From positions 46,709 through 110,708 of the forward strand of contig DATATB010000099.1 in assembly GCA_036268995.1 (NCBI GenBank): a stretch of DNA of 64,000 nucleotides, written 5' to 3'. Made by a program: the position numbers and the translations under genes. Below are positions 25,593-34,733 of this stretch, piece after piece. The notes under the pieces are model-generated. The model was not told the origin of the DNA. It made no database searches and saw nothing but the letters and a program-made list of their open reading frames with translations. Position 1 is the stretch's first letter. Each line of letters begins with the position of its first letter. This DNA is from DATATB01 sp036268995 (GTDB lineage: Bacteria; Planctomycetota; Planctomycetia; Pirellulales; PNKZ01).

Positions 25593-27569
25593 TTACGGCC
25601 GCCGGTAGTGCCATTGCTCGTCGAAGAACCCGGCGGCCGCGATCTTGCCGGGGCGATACGCGTCGGGCGGCGTGTCAAGGTCGACGACCGCCCAGTCCGG
25701 CAGCTTCGGCGTCTGCAACGAATTGCTCGTATCGTGCCCTTCGCGAAAAGTGATGCCGCTGTTGATCACCACGTAATGGTCGGGCGCGAAAGGGTTCGGA
25801 TAGACCATCACCGGCACATGATGCGCTGCGGCAAACGCTTCAGCGCCCAGTTTCACCTCGTCCTGCGACCAGACGAGCGGCAGTCGTTCGGCCAGCCGCG
25901 CCAATAGCCGGTTCGAAGCCGGATCACCCCACACGATCAGGTTGTAACGGCGCATGTCCGAGTCGTCGACAGCCGTATCCACTTTGCTGTGCGGCTCGCC
26001 CCGAAACAGCCGCCGCCACCGATCGAGGAAGTGCTCCATCTCGAACTTGACCCAGCGCTGGACCTTGGGACTGGCCGCCTGGCCACTGGGCATGACCACC
26101 AAAAACGGCCGCAAAAACGCATCGTCGATTGGGCCTTGCAGCCCGTGTATTTTGCGCAGCGCATTGTCCGCCGGATAGCGGTCCGTCAATTGCCAGTGTT
26201 GCTGCTTGCGCACCAGAATCGCCTCGCGGGCGTCCGGCAGCTCGAGCCATTGCTCGTCGACTTGCAACTTTCGCCGGTCCGAACCGCTGGCCGACAGGCT
26301 CAGCCGCAACGCCGACACGTTGACGGTACGCAACTGCTTGCGACTCCAATCCAACTGGGCCCGCGCGTCTTGCCAATGCTCGCCCAAGCCCAGCATTTCC
26401 AGCGGGCCCGAGCGCGGATAGCGCAGCGTCCGGGTTTCGAGCGTCACATTGTCGGGATGCTCGGGCCGCCCGCGCGCCACGACTTGGGCCAGGCGCCGCT
26501 GAAGCTCTTTGAGCGTGTCGGGCTGATACTTATGGGCCACGCCTGGGCCGATCAAGTGTTCGAGCGTGTGACCTTCGCGGCGGAAAGCCGCTTCCATGAT
26601 GCGGGCGGCTTGAATTTGCTTGTCCAGCTCGCCGCTATAGGCGATGACCGGCAGATTAAACAAGTTCAACACGTAGTCGGGCACGTCGTACCAGCCCCAG
26701 AGCTTTTGCTCGTACCAGGCCGGATAATTCTCGGGCTTGAGATGCTGGTATTGGGCCGTTTCGGCAAAGCCGGCCCCGGGGGTGACCGCGACCCAGGCAT
26801 CGGGAAAATGCGCACCCAGGTGCCAGGCCCCGGCTCCGCCCATCGAAAATCCGCAAAGCACGATGCGGCCGGCATCGATGGCATAGCGCGAGCGGACCGC
26901 TTCGATCGCCTCGAATACGTCCACCTCGCCGGCGAACTTGAAGCCGTTGCAATAACGGCCAAAGGGGTGCAGCACAATCGCGTCGGCCGGATGGAAATCG
27001 CCCGGCTTGCCCTCGCGCGAAAGAATAAAGCTCAGCTCGGTCGCCTTGTCGCCGCGGCCGTGCAGCCAGACGTACAGCGGCACCGGCTTGGACCGCGCGG
27101 GCGACGTCAGGTCGAGCCCCTCGGGAATGACCAGACCATACGGCTGCACCGAGTCGTCCAAACGCGAACGGAAACCCAAGGCCAGCGTCCCGTGCTTGCC
27201 CAGCCACGACGGCTTGCCGGCGGTCAGCTCATCTAGCCGGGCTTGCCCGCGGCGCAGCAGATCGTCGGCCCGAGCGACATCCTTGGGATCGAAGAACTCG
27301 TCGTTGGCCAGCGCGACTTGCACCGCCTTGAGATAGATCTCGACGTCGGGCAGCCGCTCGCGGGCCGGAAGTTCGAGCTTGCCGCGTGCGGTCTGCACGC
27401 GTCGGGTCAGCCGCGAGACGGCCGTTTCCAACCGCGCCCGATCTTCGGCCGGGACGGAAATGCCCGGCGGAGGGAGCTTTCGCGAGATGGGCGGGACGGC
27501 CTTGTCGGGGGTTTGCGCCCCCAACGGACCTGCCGCGAGCAGCAGCAACAGTGTCAGACAGCTACGCAC
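25593..27569 (-). CDS. secreted alpha/beta hydrolase (esterase/peptidase S9-like)
   Basis: I start at GTG 27569 because GGGAGG lies eight bases upstream and a signal peptide begins there (SCLTLLLLLAAGPLGAQ). The longer frame to 27695 reads through promoter sequence. The mature protein has about 640 residues. A helical N-terminal part (about 30-120) is followed by an alpha/beta hydrolase domain with the oxyanion region YVWLHGRGDK and the nucleophile elbow CGFSMGGAGAW (Ser about 242); an Asp in YSGELDKQI and a His in GPGVAHKY fit the triad. The C-terminal ~270 residues form a separate beta-rich and hydrolase-like region. Homologues are annotated as prolyl oligopeptidase or feruloyl-esterase-like proteins; the substrate is not known. 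Divergent from the permease at 27747. Confidence 0.85.
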   Translation of the reverse strand: MRSCLTLLLLLAAGPLGAQTPDKAVPPISRKLPPPGISVPAEDRARLETAVSRLTRRVQTARGKLELPARERLPDVEIYLKAVQVALANDEFFDPKDVARADDLLRRGQARLDELTAGKPSWLGKHGTLALGFRSRLDDSVQPYGLVIPEGLDLTSPARSKPVPLYVWLHGRGDKATELSFILSREGKPGDFHPADAIVLHPFGRYCNGFKFAGEVDVFEAIEAVRSRYAIDAGRIVLCGFSMGGAGAWHLGAHFPDAWVAVTPGAGFAETAQYQHLKPENYPAWYEQKLWGWYDVPDYVLNLFNLPVIAYSGELDKQIQAARIMEAAFRREGHTLEHLIGPGVAHKYQPDTLKELQRRLAQVVARGRPEHPDNVTLETRTLRYPRSGPLEMLGLGEHWQDARAQLDWSRKQLRTVNVSALRLSLSASGSDRRKLQVDEQWLELPDAREAILVRKQQHWQLTDRYPADNALRKIHGLQGPIDDAFLRPFLVVMPSGQAASPKVQRWVKFEMEHFLDRWRRLFRGEPHSKVDTAVDDSDMRRYNLIVWGDPASNRLLARLAERLPLVWSQDEVKLGAEAFAAAHHVPVMVYPNPFAPDHYVVINSGITFREGHDTSNSLQTPKLPDWAVVDLDTPPDAYRPGKIAAAGFFDEQWHYRRP

Positions 27570-27746
27570 GACGGTCGCCTCCCGATTCAGCAACAGGACT
27601 ACTGGCGGCTTGAGTGCCGGTTGCGTCGACAACCGCCAGTGTACTTTGACGGGCCCCCGACCACCGGCCAGAATGGGAGCATTGTAATCAGTCATTCATG
27701 GCAGCACCAACGCTACCCGGTCGATCGGCGGGCCGCCCCCCAACGC

Positions 27747-29060
27747 ATGACAACTCTCTTGCAATCAGCTCCCGAGTCCGCACCGGCCGCAGTGACGACG
27801 TGGCCGATCAAGCTGCGCTTGAGCGCCATGATGTTTTTGCAGTATTTCATGCAGGGGGCGTACCTGCCAATCGTCTCGGTCTACGTGCAGGACTATCTGG
27901 GATTCGACAGCCGCGAGGTGGGCTGGTTCGGATCGGCCCTGGCCGTAGGACCGCTGTTTGCGCCGGTGGTGGTGGGGCAATTGGTCGATCGGCATTTCGC
28001 CACCCAGCGCGTGCTGGCCGTCTGCCATTTGCTGGCCGGCATCGTGATGCTCGTGCTGTACGCCCAGACACAGTTCTGGCCGGTCATCTTGCTGGGCACC
28101 GTCTATTCGGTGCTTTACATTCCCACAATGATGCTCACCAACTCGCTGGCCCTGTCGCACCTGGCCAATCGCGAACGGGAGTTCCCGCGCATCCGGATGT
28201 GGGGCACGATCGGCTTTATCGTGCCGGCCTGGCTGATCGAGTACTGCTGGCTGTCCGGACTCGAGGCCGACGAACTGGCCGTGGCCCGCGGCGTGGCGTT
28301 TGCGCTGGCTGGCGTGGCAGGGCTGGTGATGGCCGCCTATTGCCTCTCGCTGCCAGACACGCCCCCAGCCGGGCGGCCCAACGCGCGCTTCGCCCCAGCC
28401 GAAATCGCGGGCCTGCTGGCGGACCGGCGTTTGCTCGTGCTGGTGCTGATCAGTTTTTTAATCGCCGTCGTACACAACTTTTATTTTGTCTGGAACAGCC
28501 CGTTTCTGACCAGCGTGCTGGCGCGCAGCGGCATCCGCGGGGCCTGGGAGCAGCGCATTAGTTCGTTGGGCCAGGTGAGCGAGATTGCAGTGATGGCCGT
28601 GTTGGGCCTGGCACTGGCGCGTTGGGGGTTCAAACGCGTCATGCTCATCGGCACGCTCGGCTATCTGCTGCGCTGCCTGCTATTGGCCGCGGCCGGCTCG
28701 GAGGTGACCGCCGGCGCCAGTTTGGCGCTGGCCACCGTGGCCCAGGCGATGCATGGCTTGTGCTTTGGCTGTTTTCTGGCCGCCGCCTTTATTTATGTCG
28801 ACCGGATCGCACCGGCCGATGCACGCGGCAGCATGCAAACGCTGTATGGAAACTTCGTGGTCGGACTGGGCGCCGTGGCCGGCGCGTGGCTGGCCGGCCA
28901 GGTCGGCTATGCCTGCGAAATGCCCGGTGCCGGCGCCCCGCAGCACGCCTGGGTGCCGCTCTGGCTAAGCTCGGCCGCCGTGGCCGGCATCTGCGCCATC
29001 GGCTTTGCGGCACTGTTTCCCGACGATCGTCAGCCAGAAAGCTCGCCGGTGCATGTTTGA
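27747..29060 (+). CDS. NupG-like major facilitator (nucleoside:H+ symporter family)
   Basis: The protein has 437 residues from ATG 27747. Twelve hydrophobic segments are recognisable. The first one (LSAMMFLQYFMQGAYLPIVS) resembles the FLxFFxxGAWLPTLGxY start of E. coli NupG and XapB, and RIRMWGTIGFIVPAWL matches the cytoplasmic loop/helix-5 region of that family. These carriers import nucleosides with protons; in planctomycetes many paralogues have unassigned substrates. The stop codon overlaps the TTG start of ApbE, and two further genes follow with short gaps, so it heads a four-gene unit. The 177-base gap to the divergent hydrolase gene must hold both promoters. Confidence 0.85.
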   Translation: MTTLLQSAPESAPAAVTTWPIKLRLSAMMFLQYFMQGAYLPIVSVYVQDYLGFDSREVGWFGSALAVGPLFAPVVVGQLVDRHFATQRVLAVCHLLAGIVMLVLYAQTQFWPVILLGTVYSVLYIPTMMLTNSLALSHLANREREFPRIRMWGTIGFIVPAWLIEYCWLSGLEADELAVARGVAFALAGVAGLVMAAYCLSLPDTPPAGRPNARFAPAEIAGLLADRRLLVLVLISFLIAVVHNFYFVWNSPFLTSVLARSGIRGAWEQRISSLGQVSEIAVMAVLGLALARWGFKRVMLIGTLGYLLRCLLLAAAGSEVTAGASLALATVAQAMHGLCFGCFLAAAFIYVDRIAPADARGSMQTLYGNFVVGLGAVAGAWLAGQVGYACEMPGAGAPQHAWVPLWLSSAAVAGICAIGFAALFPDDRQPESSPVHV

Positions 29061-29953
29061 ACGAGTCCACGCATCTTGTCCGCCGCAGTTGGCCGGCAAT
29101 GGGCAGCCTGTTCGAAATGGTGTTGCTGGGGCCGGATGACGAACATCTTGACGCGGTGGCCAGTGCGGTTCGCGACGAAGTGGAGCGCGTCGAGCGGCTG
29201 CTGTCGCGGTTCGACCCTCGTAGCGAACTGTCCAGGCTCAACCGCGAGGCGGCCCGCGGAGCCGTGCGGGTTGACCGCGACCTGTTCGATCTTTTAGACG
29301 CGTGCAAGGTATGGTGGATGCATAGCGAAGGCTTCTTTGATATTACCTGTTCGGCCAGCCAGCCATCTGAGGACGGCTCGTCGGCGACCATGGCCGATGC
29401 CATGCTCGACCCGGATGCGTCAGCGGTCCGGTTTACGCGCCCCGGCATTCAACTCGACTTGGGCGGCGTGGGCAAAGGCTACGCACTTGATTGCGCCGCT
29501 GATATTCTCTCCGCTTTTTCCGTCGACCGGTTTTTCTTGCACGGCGGCACCAGTTCGGCGCTGGCACACGGTGGGGGCCCCGATGGGCAGCCCTGGCGCC
29601 TGGGGGTGCGGGATCCCTGGTCCGATCAACCGGGCGACGAGTTGTGCCAGGTGGAGCTTGTGCGGCGAGCCTCGTCGTGCTCCGCCATTGTCGGTCCGGG
29701 ACGCAGCGAATCGGATATTGTCGTGCCCGCGACCGGCCGGCCGCTCATCGGTCAAGCCGCCTGCCTGGCGTTGGCAAATCTGGCAACCGAAGCCGAGATC
29801 CTATCGACGGCGCTGTTGGCGATGGGAAAGCCGCGCGCGGCGGACTATATTGAACGCAGCGGCGCCGCCGGCGTTGCCGTAGCCTGGATCGAGCGTGCCA
29901 GCGATCAATCGGTTCTCAATTGGATCTCGCCGCCGAGCAACCCCGCCGGTTAA
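29057..29953 (+). CDS. apbE: FAD:protein FMN transferase (ApbE family)
   Basis: The protein has about 298 residues if read from TTG 29057, which overlaps the stop of the preceding gene; ATG 29099 (MGSLFEMVLLG) is the alternative and loses fourteen residues. WPAMGSLFEMVLLG is the typical N-terminal strand, RLLSRFDPRSELSRLN is the conserved FAD-contact motif, and LDLGGVGKGYALD is the family signature. FFLHGGTSSALAHG is the Gly-rich loop, and ATEAEILSTALLAMG holds the acidic Mg2+-site region. ApbE attaches FMN covalently to a threonine of target flavoproteins such as Na+-NQR or Rnf subunits. No lipobox or signal peptide is visible, so this copy may be cytosolic or have a misjudged start. No flavinylated target lies in the window. 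Confidence 0.9.
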   Translation: MNESTHLVRRSWPAMGSLFEMVLLGPDDEHLDAVASAVRDEVERVERLLSRFDPRSELSRLNREAARGAVRVDRDLFDLLDACKVWWMHSEGFFDITCSASQPSEDGSSATMADAMLDPDASAVRFTRPGIQLDLGGVGKGYALDCAADILSAFSVDRFFLHGGTSSALAHGGGPDGQPWRLGVRDPWSDQPGDELCQVELVRRASSCSAIVGPGRSESDIVVPATGRPLIGQAACLALANLATEAEILSTALLAMGKPRAADYIERSGAAGVAVAWIERASDQSVLNWISPPSNPAG

Positions 29954-29959
29954 CGTCTC

Positions 29960-31225
29960 ATGCCATCGCGCCGCAACTTTATCCGCACCACGGCCGGCGC
30001 CGCACTCGTCACGGCTGCCGCAACGGCAAAAGCCGCTGATCCGCAGCCGGTTCGCGTGGCGATCGTGGGCACCGGCGGCCGTGGTTGCGATCTGCTCCGC
30101 AGTCTGTCGACGATCCCCAGCGTCGAGCTGATCGGCGTGTGCGACGATTACCCGCCGCACCTGGCCCGCGGCGCTAAATACGCCGGCCCGCAAGCGCGCA
30201 CATTCACCGATTATCGCCGCATGCTGGATGCGCTGAAGCCGCAGGCCGTGGTGGTGGCCGTGCCGCTGTTCTTGCATTACGAAGTGGCCAGCACGGCGCT
30301 AGCTGCCGGCTGCCACGTGTTCTGCGAAAAGACCATGTGCTACAGCCTGGAGCAGGCGCAAAAACTCGTGAGCGAGGTGGAAGCCTCCGGCCGCGTGTTC
30401 CAGGTGGGCCTGCAACGCCGGGCCAATCCGATTTATCAGCAGGCCGTGGCGATGGTCGGAGCCGGCGTGCTGGGGCAGATCACGGCCATCAAGAGCCAGT
30501 GGCATCGCAACAACAACTGGCGGCGGCCTGTGCCCGTCGCGCGCAGCGACCCGCAGTGGAACGCGCTCGAGCGGCGGCTGAATTGGCGGCTCTATCGGGC
30601 CAGCTCGCAAGGGCTGATGGCCGAGTTGGGCAGCCACCAAATGGACGTCGCCAATTGGCTGCTGGGCACCGCCCCACGCAGGGTGCTCGCCAGCGGCGGG
30701 ATCGACTACTGGCGCGACGGCCGGGAAGTGGCCGACAACATTTTTTGCATCTACGATTACGAGCTGCCGGCTCCCGCGCAAGCCGGTTCGGCCGGCCGCA
30801 CCTATCGCGTGCGCGTCACCTATTCGTCGCTGTGCAACAATGCGTACGAAGGCGCGGCCGAGCTGGTGATGGGCACGCGCGGCACGCTGTATCTGACTTC
30901 CGGCAAGGGGCTGCTGTTTCGCGAGGCCGTCGGCGAGGACGTGGTTTGGGGAAACCGGCAGGCCGACCAGGGCGCCTCGATCATCACCTCCGGCAAGACG
31001 CTCAAGCTGGCCAATAGCCCCTGGGCCCATCGCGGCCAGCCCATCGAGATCGACAACCTCATTGGCGACGACACGCGCGACGAGCTGGTGTCGTTCGTCG
31101 ATCACGTGCGCCGCGGCGATCGTCAGACGCTGTGCGACGTACGCGAGGGCCTGCGCGACACGGCCACTGTGCTGATGGCCAACCAGGCAATGGCCACCGG
31201 CCAGGCCGTCGAGTATCCGGCATAA
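29960..31225 (+). CDS. exported Gfo/Idh/MocA-family oxidoreductase
   Basis: The protein has 421 residues. A twin-arginine leader (PSRRNFIRTTAGAALVTAAA) is followed by a Rossmann motif (VRVAIVGTGGRGCDLLRSL). CEKTMCYSLEQ replaces the common EKP motif but keeps the Lys. GSHQMDVANWLLG is the conserved His-region of the C-terminal domain. It begins six bases after the apbE stop, so it is co-transcribed. The substrate (a sugar or inositol derivative) is unknown; the neighbouring nucleoside-type carrier and nitrilase hint at a small catabolic unit. Confidence 0.92.
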   Translation: MPSRRNFIRTTAGAALVTAAATAKAADPQPVRVAIVGTGGRGCDLLRSLSTIPSVELIGVCDDYPPHLARGAKYAGPQARTFTDYRRMLDALKPQAVVVAVPLFLHYEVASTALAAGCHVFCEKTMCYSLEQAQKLVSEVEASGRVFQVGLQRRANPIYQQAVAMVGAGVLGQITAIKSQWHRNNNWRRPVPVARSDPQWNALERRLNWRLYRASSQGLMAELGSHQMDVANWLLGTAPRRVLASGGIDYWRDGREVADNIFCIYDYELPAPAQAGSAGRTYRVRVTYSSLCNNAYEGAAELVMGTRGTLYLTSGKGLLFREAVGEDVVWGNRQADQGASIITSGKTLKLANSPWAHRGQPIEIDNLIGDDTRDELVSFVDHVRRGDRQTLCDVREGLRDTATVLMANQAMATGQAVEYPA

Positions 31226-31241
31226 TGCGAGGAATTGCGCG

Positions 31242-32285
31242 ATGCGAAATCTGGTACGACCAGTCGCGGCGTGTCTCGGCTTGTTGCTTGCGGACGTAGC
31301 GAATGTCGAGTCGGCCGAGATCGTCGGGCGGCCGGTGCGGATCGTAACGCTGTCGTTTGCGATGGGCGAAGCGGTCGAAAGCATTGCGAAGATCGTCGAT
31401 CGCGAGGCGGCCGCCGGTGTCGATCTGATCGTGCTGCCTGAGAGTTGGACCGGCAAACAGCCCGAGCCGCTCGAGGGACCGGCAACGCGGACAATGGCGG
31501 CGCTGGCCCACAAGCATCACACGTATCTGGTCAGCCCGATCTACCGGAAAGACGGCGATCGGGTCTGGAACTCGGCGGTGCTGCTCGATCGCAACGGCGA
31601 AGTCGCCTATGTGTACGACAAAATTTGCCCGGTGCCGACGGAATACCAGCGCGAGTACCGTGGCCGCAGCTATGACGGCATCGCCAGTCTCCAGTGCGGC
31701 AGCCGGGCCGCGGTGGTCGAGACCGATTTCGGCAAACTCGGCCTGGCGGTTTGCTTCGATATTTCGTTTCCCGAAATCTGGCAGCAGCTGGCCGAGCAGG
31801 GCGCGGAACTCGTGGCCTGGCCCAGCGCCTATCCGGGCGGCTTGTCGCTCCAAGCCCACGCGATCAATCATCACTATTACATTGTCTCGGCCACGCACAA
31901 CCATCGGCCCAACATGAACTGCCCGGTGGTCGATATCACCGGCAAGCTGGTCGAGGATCCCGGCATTCCCAACGGCAATACCGAGGGGCCGGCCGTCGCG
32001 CGTTTCACGCTCGACTTGGACCGCCGCATTTACTCGCACGATTTCGCCTATCTGAGCATTGCTCGGCGGATGGTTGCCGAGCATCCCGGCCAGCTCGAGA
32101 TCGAAACCTATCTGCCGCACGAGTCGTGGTTCGTGCTGCGAGCGCTAAAGCCCGGCGTGCAGGTTCGCAAGCTGGCAGCTCAGTACGGACTGCGCGAAGC
32201 GCGAGAATCGACGGCCGACGCCCGCGCGGATGTCGACCGTCGCCGCGGCCAGCCGCTGGCCGAAGCCCTGCGAGCCGGCAAGTAG
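31242..32285 (+). CDS. exported carbon-nitrogen hydrolase (nitrilase superfamily)
   Basis: The protein has 347 residues. A signal-like N-terminus (about 1-24) is followed by the nitrilase fold with all three catalytic residues in place: Glu in LIVLPESWTG, Lys in YVYDKICPVP and Cys in GLAVCFDISFPEIW. The family cleaves nitriles, amides or carbamoyl groups; the usual short C-terminal tail is extended here by ~40 charged residues. It follows the Gfo/Idh gene after 16 bases and is the last gene of the unit. A perfect 8-base inverted repeat (GGTGGGCA/TGCCCACC) begins right after its stop. Confidence 0.92.
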   Translation: MRNLVRPVAACLGLLLADVANVESAEIVGRPVRIVTLSFAMGEAVESIAKIVDREAAAGVDLIVLPESWTGKQPEPLEGPATRTMAALAHKHHTYLVSPIYRKDGDRVWNSAVLLDRNGEVAYVYDKICPVPTEYQREYRGRSYDGIASLQCGSRAAVVETDFGKLGLAVCFDISFPEIWQQLAEQGAELVAWPSAYPGGLSLQAHAINHHYYIVSATHNHRPNMNCPVVDITGKLVEDPGIPNGNTEGPAVARFTLDLDRRIYSHDFAYLSIARRMVAEHPGQLEIETYLPHESWFVLRALKPGVQVRKLAAQYGLREARESTADARADVDRRRGQPLAEALRAGK

Positions 32286-32302
32286 GGTGGGCACTGCCCA
32301 CC
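32286..32302. repeat. GGTGGGCA/TGCCCACC hairpin at a convergent junction
   Basis: Perfect eight-base arms separated by one base, immediately after the nitrilase stop codon and 17 bases before the stop of the convergent DUF1080 gene. No adjacent T-run, so terminator function is uncertain. Confidence 0.5.
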
Positions 32303-32318
32303 AATGGCGCGTCCGGTG

Positions 32319-33314
32319 CTACTTTTTTTCCACGATCCAGATGTTCTGGAAGCGGACAGGATTGCCGTGGTCCTGGAGATACAGCGGGCCGGGCTCGGGG
32401 CCTTCCTTGATGGGGGCGGCGCGCGTGGCCTGCGGAATCTTGGTCTTGTTCTGCACGATCTCGCCGTTCTGGCGGACGGTGATCACGGCGTCCTGCGTTT
32501 TTTTGCCGGACGAATCATAGCGTGCGGCCGTGTAATCAATGTCGTAGGTCTGCCACGTGAGCGGCGGATAGCACATGTTCGTGTCGGGCGCTTTCACCGT
32601 GTAGATGGCTCCGCAGTCATTATCCTTCGCATCCAGGCCGAAGGAATCGAGAATCTGCACCTCGTAGCGGCCTTGCAGATAGCAGCCGCTATTGCCGCGG
32701 GCCTGGCCCAGCGCGGTGGGCATAAAGGGAGTGCGGAATTCGAGGTGCAGCGTGCAATCGCCGAACTTTTGCTTGCTGGTCACGCCCGGCATCAGCAGGT
32801 GATCGTCGGTCATTTTGCCGCCTTCGAATGCGTCGGCGCTCTTGCCATCGAACAGCACGATCGCTCCCTCGGGCGGCCGCTTGCCCAGCGTGGGGCTCAC
32901 GCGCTCGGAGTGCTTGAGCGTGCCGACCTGTTGCTGGTCGGGATCGAGCAGCGTGAGCACGCCGTCGGCCAACCGGCCGCCGCCGAGCAGATGCTTGAAG
33001 ACCACCGCGCCGTCCTCGGTCTGGCCGTTGCCGTCGTATTTCGTCTGGCGATCCCAGCCTGAGCCTGGCAGGCCGCCCAAATAAATCTGCGAGTAGAATT
33101 TTCCCTCGCCGCGCGCCACCAGTTGTGCTCCAACCGCAAACTGTCCAGAGCCAACTTCTACCTGGCCGGTGTACTCACCCTGGAGTTTGAAGTCAGGCCC
33201 GGCATCCGAGGGATCGGTGTAGGCCTTGGGGTGTTTGTCATCGGCCGCGGCCACCACGCTCGCGCCGAGCACGCAGAGACTAAACAGCGCGACGAGAGTT
33301 CGTTCGAACCACAT
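32319..33314 (-). CDS. secreted DUF1080 (3-keto-disaccharide hydrolase) protein
   Basis: The protein has 331 residues. A signal peptide (LVALFSLCVLGASVVAAADD) is followed by an N-terminal beta region (about 30-140) and a DUF1080 concanavalin-like beta-sandwich (about 145-328). Family features include GAIVLFDGKSADAFEGG near the domain start, FGDCTLHLEFRTPFMP and GNSGCYLQGRYEVQILDSFG. DUF1080 members have been shown in other bacteria to hydrolyse 3-keto-glycosides, acting with Gfo/Idh oxidoreductases, which is consistent with the Gfo/Idh gene in the convergent neighbour unit. The two are on opposite strands, so they are not in one operon. Confidence 0.9.
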   Translation of the reverse strand: MWFERTLVALFSLCVLGASVVAAADDKHPKAYTDPSDAGPDFKLQGEYTGQVEVGSGQFAVGAQLVARGEGKFYSQIYLGGLPGSGWDRQTKYDGNGQTEDGAVVFKHLLGGGRLADGVLTLLDPDQQQVGTLKHSERVSPTLGKRPPEGAIVLFDGKSADAFEGGKMTDDHLLMPGVTSKQKFGDCTLHLEFRTPFMPTALGQARGNSGCYLQGRYEVQILDSFGLDAKDNDCGAIYTVKAPDTNMCYPPLTWQTYDIDYTAARYDSSGKKTQDAVITVRQNGEIVQNKTKIPQATRAAPIKEGPEPGPLYLQDHGNPVRFQNIWIVEKK

Positions 33315-33526
33315 CCGTTTTTCTCCTCCCAGGCACGCAACTTGCCCGGATCTAGACGTTTTTTAGCAGCAAATGCAGGTCCATTGTCCGGATTCTGCCG
33401 CCGTGGGACAAGCGGCGAGCCGGCGCGAGGCGTAAAAAAATCAGGACCTCCCGGCCGCCTATTTCCGGGCGAGTTAGAATAAATGGGACGACTGGCAAGG
33501 CCTGGATTTTGAGAGGGTAACCGTCC

Positions 33527-34597
33527 ATGACTTCAGCCGCTTCCCATGCCGTCGATAGTTCCTGCCGCCCGGCCTCTGAACAGCCGAGCTTAATCGAGCA
33601 GGAGTTTGATGTCGCCGTGGGCCGCTATCCGCGAGTGGCGATCATGCCGGAGGTGCGCCGGCTGTCGGTCGTCAGCCCGTGGCGCACGACCTTCACCATC
33701 GCCCTGCAATGGGTCATGATTCTGGCGGCCGGCACGCTGGCCGCGAAGTCGGGGCACTGGCTGGTGTATTTGCTGGCGATGGCCGTGATCGGCAGCCGGC
33801 AGCAGGCGCTGGGTATTCTGGTACACGACGCCACGCACTATTTGCTGTATCGCAATCGCACGGTCAACGACCTGGTGAGCGATCTGTGCTGCGCATTTCC
33901 GGTGAACATGAGCACCACGCTCTACCGGCACACCCACTTTCGGCACCATCGCTTTACTAATACCGAGCAGGATCCCGATTGGGTGCTGCAACAGCGCGAT
34001 CCCGACTGGCGCTGGCCCAAGACGCGGCGCGAGGCGGTGATCTTGTTTTTCCGCTGCGCGCTGGCGCTCAACATGCGCGGAGCGTACAAGGCCGCGGCCG
34101 TTTGGTCGCCGGCCGCGCATCTGCTCGATCGCCTCGGGCCGGCGTATCCGCTGCACTGCCGCGTCTTGTATCTGCTTTCGTCGGCCGCGATCTGGGTGGT
34201 GTTGATCCAGACCGGCATCCTGCTGCCAGCCATCGTGCTCTGGATCGTGCCGGCAATGACCATGCTGAACGTGACCAATCGCATGCGGGCGACGGCCGAG
34301 CATATCCTGACGCCGAACACGCACGAGCTGGATTCCACGCGCACGGTGATCCCCAGCCCCTGGGAGCGGTTTTTTATCGCCCCGCTGAACATCAATTACC
34401 ACCTCGAGCATCACATGTTCCCTTCGGTGCCCTCCTGGAACTTGGGCCGACTGCACGGCCTGTTGATGCAAGACCCGCAATTCCGCTCGCAGGCCCATAT
34501 CACGCGCTCCTATTTCGGCCGGGCCGGTCTGATCAGCGAGCTGATGCTGCCCGAAACGGCCGCCACAGGCCACCCCAGCGCACCGGCTTGCCATTGA
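33527..34597 (+). CDS. membrane fatty acid desaturase
   Basis: The protein has 356 residues. All three histidine boxes that bind the di-iron centre are present: HDATH (100-104), HTHFRHH (135-141) and HLEHH (about residue 295). Hydrophobic pairs lie at about 60-100 and 205-250. The enzyme introduces a double bond into acyl chains using O2 and reducing equivalents from a ferredoxin or cytochrome; the position cannot be predicted. A related group acts on sphingolipids or carotenoids, so fatty acid is the most likely but not the only option. It is monocistronic, with a palindromic repeat starting 47 bases after the stop. Confidence 0.92.
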   Translation: MTSAASHAVDSSCRPASEQPSLIEQEFDVAVGRYPRVAIMPEVRRLSVVSPWRTTFTIALQWVMILAAGTLAAKSGHWLVYLLAMAVIGSRQQALGILVHDATHYLLYRNRTVNDLVSDLCCAFPVNMSTTLYRHTHFRHHRFTNTEQDPDWVLQQRDPDWRWPKTRREAVILFFRCALALNMRGAYKAAAVWSPAAHLLDRLGPAYPLHCRVLYLLSSAAIWVVLIQTGILLPAIVLWIVPAMTMLNVTNRMRATAEHILTPNTHELDSTRTVIPSPWERFFIAPLNINYHLEHHMFPSVPSWNLGRLHGLLMQDPQFRSQAHITRSYFGRAGLISELMLPETAATGHPSAPACH

Positions 34598-34643
34598 CGG
34601 CCGGCATGCTCGATCGCCATGTTGGAGAGCCGCTGAGGCCTCC

Positions 34644-34722
34644 CGTAGGTGCCGCGAGCCGAGCGGCACGGTGACAATTTGAGCGCTGCTTCGCGAGCCC
34701 GGCTCGGCTCGCCGGGCCTACG
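34644..34722. repeat. GTGCCGCGAGCCGAGCGGCAC palindromic repeat (copy 2)
   Basis: Outer arms CGTAGG/CCTACG and inner arms GCGAGCCGAGC/GCTCGGCTCGC. The core matches the copy at 22383-22464, showing a dispersed family. Confidence 0.85.
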
Positions 34723-34733
34723 GATATGTCGAC

